Positions 15,355 to 18,743 of a stretch of DNA of 18,743 nt are shown here, in pieces. The DNA lies in NCBI RefSeq assembly GCF_946478835.1, contig NZ_CAMLDV010000064.1, positions 1-18,743 on the forward strand, written 5' to 3'. Numbering within the stretch: the first letter of the stretch is position 1; the number at the start of each line of letters is the position of its first letter. A model generated the notes under the pieces. The model did no database searches. It was not told the DNA's origin and worked only from the letters and a program-made list of their open reading frames with translations. Origin of the DNA: an uncultured Bdellovibrio sp. (GTDB taxonomy: Bacteria; Bdellovibrionota; Bdellovibrionia; Bdellovibrionales; Bdellovibrionaceae). The position numbers and the translations under genes are program-made.

Positions 15355-16254
15355 TTAATTCCTATCGCCGAATTTCAATTTCTCTCGAAGAAGATGGAAG
15401 TAGTTGTGATTTGCCTCGCGTACCATCCAATGATCGTAGCAAGATCGAGTCAGAATAACTTCATCATCAGCCGTAAGTTCCGTGACCTTTTGTCCATCCA
15501 CGATGAAATGCGCTTTTTGCGTTTTTCCATCAAGCTTAAACGAAAGCTCGCGGTCATCAGGGAAAATCAAAGGACGAGACGTCAAACTGTGCGGCGCCAC
15601 CGGAGTCACCACAAACACCGGCGACTCAGGGTGAAGAATCGGGCCCCCCGCAGCCAGATTGTACGCTGTTGATCCCGAAGGACTCGCCACGATAAAACCA
15701 TCGGCTTTAACTTCACTCACTAAAAACTTTTCTGAATAAATCGCCGTGTTGATCAATTGGCTCATCGAACCTCTTTCGATCACAAAGTCATTCAGAGCGT
15801 GATACTCGCCACGGACCTTTCCTTTGCGCAAAATTTTTGCGAAAAGCATGGAGCGCGGACGAAGAACCATTTTTCCGGCCAAAGTTTTTTCAAGAATATC
15901 AAAAACAGATTCTGCATTATGCGCGGTCAAGAAACCCAAGAAGCCCATATTAAAACCAAGCAGAGGAACACTGCGGCCTTCAAGTAAACGAACACCGCGC
16001 AAGTAAGTTCCATCACCGCCAAGAACGATCACAAGTTTGATCTCGTCCATTTGTTTTTTTGTTTTAGCGGCCTTCGTACCGGGAATCACTTTTTGTTCTG
16101 GAGCCGTATAAACTGCAAAACCGTGATCCTTCAAGTAGTCAGCAACTTTCTTAGCCATCGTCACAGCCTGAGCTGTTTCTAAGCGATAAACTAAAGCAAT
16201 GCTGCTGCCTTCTTCGAGAACTAGTTTATCTTTCTTCATGGAACCTTTACTCAT
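15355..16254 (-). CDS. nadK: NAD kinase
   Basis: Phosphorylates NAD to NADP in the cytoplasm (299 aa). The family motifs are intact: GGDGT at residues 79-83 with catalytic Asp81, the loop NMGFLGFL (102-109), ALNDFVIERG (Asn155-Asp156, with Asp replacing the more common Glu), DGFIVASPSGSTAYNLAAGG (185-204) and the late PHSLTSRPL. Its ATG at 16254 directly follows the TAA of the upstream peptidase gene with no base between, so translation is probably coupled. There is no strong Shine-Dalgarno at that ATG. An in-frame ATG at 16239 with AAAGG before it is an alternative that removes five residues. recN starts 11 bases downstream. Confidence 0.97.
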   Translation of the reverse strand: MSKGSMKKDKLVLEEGSSIALVYRLETAQAVTMAKKVADYLKDHGFAVYTAPEQKVIPGTKAAKTKKQMDEIKLVIVLGGDGTYLRGVRLLEGRSVPLLGFNMGFLGFLTAHNAESVFDILEKTLAGKMVLRPRSMLFAKILRKGKVRGEYHALNDFVIERGSMSQLINTAIYSEKFLVSEVKADGFIVASPSGSTAYNLAAGGPILHPESPVFVVTPVAPHSLTSRPLIFPDDRELSFKLDGKTQKAHFIVDGQKVTELTADDEVILTRSCYDHWMVREANHNYFHLLREKLKFGDRN

Positions 16255-18294
16255 TTAAATTAATCCATCACGTCTCAAAAGTGCATTTGGATCCGGTTCA
16301 CGACCACGGAACTTTTTGTAAAGATCCATCGGGTGCTCAGTTCCACCGCGGCTCAGGATATTGTCTTTGAACTTCTGTGCCACTTCGTGATTGAAGAGAC
16401 CTTTTTCTTTGAAGTATTCAAAGGCATCGGCATCCAAAACTTCCGCCCACTTGTAAGAGTAATAACCTGCAGAGTAACCACCTGCAAAGATATGGCTAAA
16501 GCTGCAAGAGTTATTCGCGCCTTCCACCTTAGGGAAGAGACGAGTTTCGGCCGTGGCCTTTTCTTCAAATGCATCGACGTCTTTGATTGTCGAAGGATCT
16601 GTTGAGTGCCATGCCATATCCATCATACCGAATTGAAGTTGACGGCAAGACATGTAACCCGCTTGGAATTTTTGTGAAGCTTTAAGCTTCGCAATCAAAT
16701 CCGCAGGCATCGCTTCGTTTGTTTCATAATGACGGGCAAAAAGATCCAAGCCTTCTTTTTCTCCCACCCAGTTTTCCATGATTTGTGACGGAAGCTCTAC
16801 GAAATCCCAATAAACATTGGTACCGCTCAAAGACGGGTACGTGCATTCAGAAAGCATGCCGTGCAAAGCGTGACCGAATTCATGGAACAAAGTGCGAACT
16901 TCGTCGTAAGTTAAAAGTGAAGGCTTCGTTGGAGTCGGCTTCGTAAAGTTACAAACGATGCTCACGTGTGGACGCTTCATATCGCCGTTGATCAGGCCCT
17001 GACCACGGAACTGAGTCATCCATGCGCCGCCTTTTTTCGTCTCGCGAGGAAAGAAGTCTGTGTAGAAAAGACCCATGTATTTGCCGGAAGCTTCTTCGTA
17101 GATTTCATACGCTTTTACTTCAGGGTGATACACTGGAACTTCTTTGTTTTCTTTGAACGTCAAACCGTAAAGTTTTTTCGCGTGAGCAAAAACACCATCG
17201 ACAACTTTTTCAAGTTGGAAGTACGGACGAAGATCTTCTTCGTTGAAGGAATATTTTTCTTCTTTGAGTTTTTCAGAGTAGTAACCGAAGTCCCAAGGTT
17301 GGATATCCGTCACGCCATCTAATTTTTTCGCGTACTCAGTGACTTCTGCCAAATCTCTTTTTCCAGCATCTTTGGAAGCTTTCAAAAGTTTCGTCAAAAA
17401 CTCCGTCACTGTTTCCGGATTTTTCGCCATACGTTCTGCTAAAACGAAGTCCGCGTGAGTTTTGAAACCTAAAAGTTTAGCGCGTTTATCACGAAGCTGG
17501 ACGATCTTTAAAACCGTGTCTTGGTTGTCGAAGTCCCCTTTGTAGGCGCGGGAAGCATAAGCTCTCCACATTTTCTCACGAAGCGCACGGTTTTTTGCGT
17601 AAGTCATGAACGGAAGATAACTTGGGATGGAAAGAGTAAAAAGCCATTTGCCTTTTTGACCTTTGGCTTCGGCCATTGCCGCGGCTCCTTCAAGGATGCT
17701 CTCCGGAAGACCTTCAACCTCTTCTTTTTTATCCAAAAACATTTCAAAAGCGTTTGTCGCTTTCAAAACATTTTCAGAGAATTTCGGTCCAAGAACAGAA
17801 AGCTCCTGGTCAATCTGACGAAGAGTTTCCTTATCTGTGGCATTCAAAAGCGCGCCGTTGCGAGTGAAAGACAAATAAGTTTTTTCAAGCAGGCGAGTTT
17901 GCTCTTTGTTCAAGTTCAAAGAAGCACGCTTATCGTAAACAGCTTTCACGCGTTTAAAGATCTCGTCATCCAAAGAAACATCAGAGGCAAAAGCGGTGAG
18001 CTTTGGATAAATTTCTTTCGCCAAAGCTTGCAAAGGCTCATCCGCATTCGCCACTTCCAGATTGCCGTAGATACCGGCGATTCTTTCTGGAAGTTCTGAA
18101 GCCGCTTCTAAAGCGGCAATCGTGTTTTCAAAATCAGGAGTCGCCGTGGTGCTTTTGATTTTTGCCACATTGTCTTTGGCGATTTTAATAGCTTCTTCCA
18201 AAGCCGGAACATAGTGCTCCACTTTGATCAAATCAAAGGGTGTCGCCTGGTCTTTGTTTGTGAAGGGTTTTAAGAGAGGATTTGTCGTATTCAT
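16255..18294 (-). CDS. prlC: Oligopeptidase A-like M3 metallopeptidase
   Basis: A zinc peptidase of family M3A that degrades short peptides, including cleaved signal peptides in E. coli (679 aa). The zinc site is HEFGH with His471, Glu472 and His475; the third ligand is Glu500 in FVELPSQIMENW, 25 residues on as in thimet oligopeptidase. The C-terminal block FSHIFAGGYSAGYYSYKWAE holds the substrate-binding Tyr and Gly residues of the family. The frame opens at 18342, but the ATG at 18294 has GGAGG five bases upstream and starts MNTTNPLLKPF as relatives do. There is no signal peptide, so it is cytoplasmic. A 6-bp hairpin (18308-18323) sits just before the ribosome binding site. It is the first gene of the prlC-nadK-recN unit; I could not find a convincing promoter. 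Confidence 0.95.
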   Translation of the reverse strand: MNTTNPLLKPFTNKDQATPFDLIKVEHYVPALEEAIKIAKDNVAKIKSTTATPDFENTIAALEAASELPERIAGIYGNLEVANADEPLQALAKEIYPKLTAFASDVSLDDEIFKRVKAVYDKRASLNLNKEQTRLLEKTYLSFTRNGALLNATDKETLRQIDQELSVLGPKFSENVLKATNAFEMFLDKKEEVEGLPESILEGAAAMAEAKGQKGKWLFTLSIPSYLPFMTYAKNRALREKMWRAYASRAYKGDFDNQDTVLKIVQLRDKRAKLLGFKTHADFVLAERMAKNPETVTEFLTKLLKASKDAGKRDLAEVTEYAKKLDGVTDIQPWDFGYYSEKLKEEKYSFNEEDLRPYFQLEKVVDGVFAHAKKLYGLTFKENKEVPVYHPEVKAYEIYEEASGKYMGLFYTDFFPRETKKGGAWMTQFRGQGLINGDMKRPHVSIVCNFTKPTPTKPSLLTYDEVRTLFHEFGHALHGMLSECTYPSLSGTNVYWDFVELPSQIMENWVGEKEGLDLFARHYETNEAMPADLIAKLKASQKFQAGYMSCRQLQFGMMDMAWHSTDPSTIKDVDAFEEKATAETRLFPKVEGANNSCSFSHIFAGGYSAGYYSYKWAEVLDADAFEYFKEKGLFNHEVAQKFKDNILSRGGTEHPMDLYKKFRGREPDPNALLRRDGLI

Positions 18295-18356
18295 GAGGGC
18301 CTCCAAGAGAGTTAAACAACTCTTCTTTTCTTTCATGAACACGCTGGAAAGGCAAA

Positions 18357-18428
18357 AGGTACCTGCTTCCCTTTGTGTCGATTCGGGGCGCGTCGCTTCC
18401 GAATCGACACAAAGGGAAGCAGGTACCT
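18357..18428. repeat. 30-bp perfect inverted repeat
   Basis: The arm 18357-18386 (AGGTACCTGC...CGATTCGG) is the exact reverse complement of 18399-18428, with a 12-base loop (GGCGCGTCGCTT). Each end carries AGGTACCT, itself a palindrome. Pairing stops sharply at both outer ends, where A-rich sequence flanks it. It lies between the terminator of the cysteine-rich gene and the prlC leader. The arms are far longer than in the terminators of this window. It could be a dispersed palindromic repeat or small mobile element, a recombination or protein-binding site, or a very strong terminator. It occurs once here. Confidence 0.95.
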
Positions 18429-18437
18429 AAAAGGAAA

Positions 18438-18470
18438 GGGCCCTTGGTGGTTTTATCCGTCCAAGGGCCC
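18438..18470 (-). terminator. Terminator of the cysteine-rich protein gene
   Basis: A perfect 10-bp stem (18438-18447 with 18461-18470, arm GGGCCCTTGG) with a 13-base loop. Read on the minus strand it is followed by TTTCCTTTT. It lies 59 bases after the stop of the gene at the right edge. The gap between them (18471-18529) holds two smaller hairpins: CCGTC with GACGG around AAAA (18492-18505), and GAGAG with CTCTC (18511-18523). Confidence 0.75.
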
Positions 18471-18529
18471 GTGATATTGCGGCGTATTATTCCGTCAAAA
18501 GACGGTCGAGGAGAGCCGCTCTCGCTCTT

Positions 18530-18742
18530 TTAGTAATTTACGCAAACTCCAAGATTTGATCCGGAAAAGACAGGACGGCACGTCGCCCCTGCGCCGCACG
18601 TATTTCCCTGATCCAACAAACAGCTCTGAGTGAGGGTTCTCGAGCATTGTCCATTAGTGCCACCTGGAATGTTTGAATATTGAGGATAATTGATCGTGGT
18701 TTGTGGAGCGGCAGTTGTATAGCCCCAGCCATATTGCCACGT
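18530..18742 (-). CDS. C-terminus of a cysteine-rich, probably secreted protein (partial)
   Basis: This frame is open from the right window edge to a TAA at 18530-18532, giving 70 residues with no start codon in the window. The segment is rich in Gly, Thr, Asn, Gln and Tyr (WQYGWGYTTAAPQTTINYPQ). It then has five cysteines spaced C-x7-C-x7-C-x5-C-x11-C, ending GVCVNY. That pattern suggests a small disulfide-bonded module on an exported protein. Another minus frame holds a 64-codon ATG frame (18538-18732), but its protein has no such pattern. The terminator at 18438-18470 supports a minus-strand gene here. I do not recognise the family. Confidence 0.6.
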   Translation of the reverse strand, partial: TWQYGWGYTTAAPQTTINYPQYSNIPGGTNGQCSRTLTQSCLLDQGNTCGAGATCRPVFSGSNLGVCVNY

Positions 18743-18743
18743 G

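Noticed and set aside
17521..18099. 192-codon plus-strand open frame opposite the M3 peptidase gene
   Set aside because: Antisense shadow of a well-conserved gene; Phe- and Lys-rich translation typical of reversed coding sequence.
18538..18732. 64-codon minus-strand ATG frame at the right edge
   Set aside because: Overlaps the frame with the cysteine pattern; its translation lacks any recognisable pattern and there is no clear ribosome binding site.
1..18743. Search for CRISPR arrays, tRNA or rRNA genes, transposases, toxin-antitoxin pairs and phage genes
   Set aside because: None seen by eye; no regularly spaced direct repeats and no protein with such motifs.

Overview
The window holds a gene-dense chromosomal segment of a Gram-negative bacterium. 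Many products are lipoproteins or secreted or outer-membrane proteins, and several have periplasmic enzyme signatures. That mix (signal-peptide phosphatase, bacterial serpin, L,D-transpeptidase, exported S9 peptidase, NHL-propeller lipoprotein, beta-barrel ending in Phe), with moderate GC and good AAGGAGG-type ribosome binding sites, fits a Bdellovibrio-like predatory bacterium. The lineage call is inference from protein style; no marker gene here proves it.

Layout. 1-210: a low-confidence partial reading frame entering from the left edge. 171-3581 (minus strand): a run of envelope genes, namely a PDZ-like lipoprotein, a signal-peptide tyrosine/dual-specificity phosphatase and a 12-repeat NHL lipoprotein. 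3723-4910 (plus): a secreted serpin whose 3' end overlaps a small single-helix membrane protein on the other strand (4895-5086). 5237-5989 (minus): an outer-membrane beta-barrel protein with a clear terminator. 6161-9411 (plus): a NUDIX ADP-ribose pyrophosphatase followed 17 bases later by aconitase A. 9615-10415 (plus): an L,D-transpeptidase, converging on an exported oligopeptidase B-like peptidase (10479-12566, minus) across a shared terminator. 12630-18294 (minus): an NmrA-type NAD(P)-binding protein downstream of a tight prlC-nadK-recN operon. 18530-18742 (minus): the C-terminal 70 codons of a cysteine-rich protein that continues past the right edge.

How it fits together. The central genes are housekeeping (TCA cycle, NADP synthesis, recombinational repair, peptide turnover); the flanking genes are envelope and extracytoplasmic functions. 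No CRISPR array, tRNA, rRNA, transposase or phage gene was seen. The window does not show a recognisable new multi-gene system. Its least ordinary signals are non-coding: a 30-bp perfect inverted repeat at 18357-18428, and a hairpin whose 3' arm is the ribosome binding site of the NmrA gene and which is followed by seven Ts. The serpin gene overlapping an antisense membrane-protein gene is also unusual.

For several genes the longest open frame starts too early. Starts here were moved inward where a ribosome binding site and a signal peptide agree, as explained in each entry.
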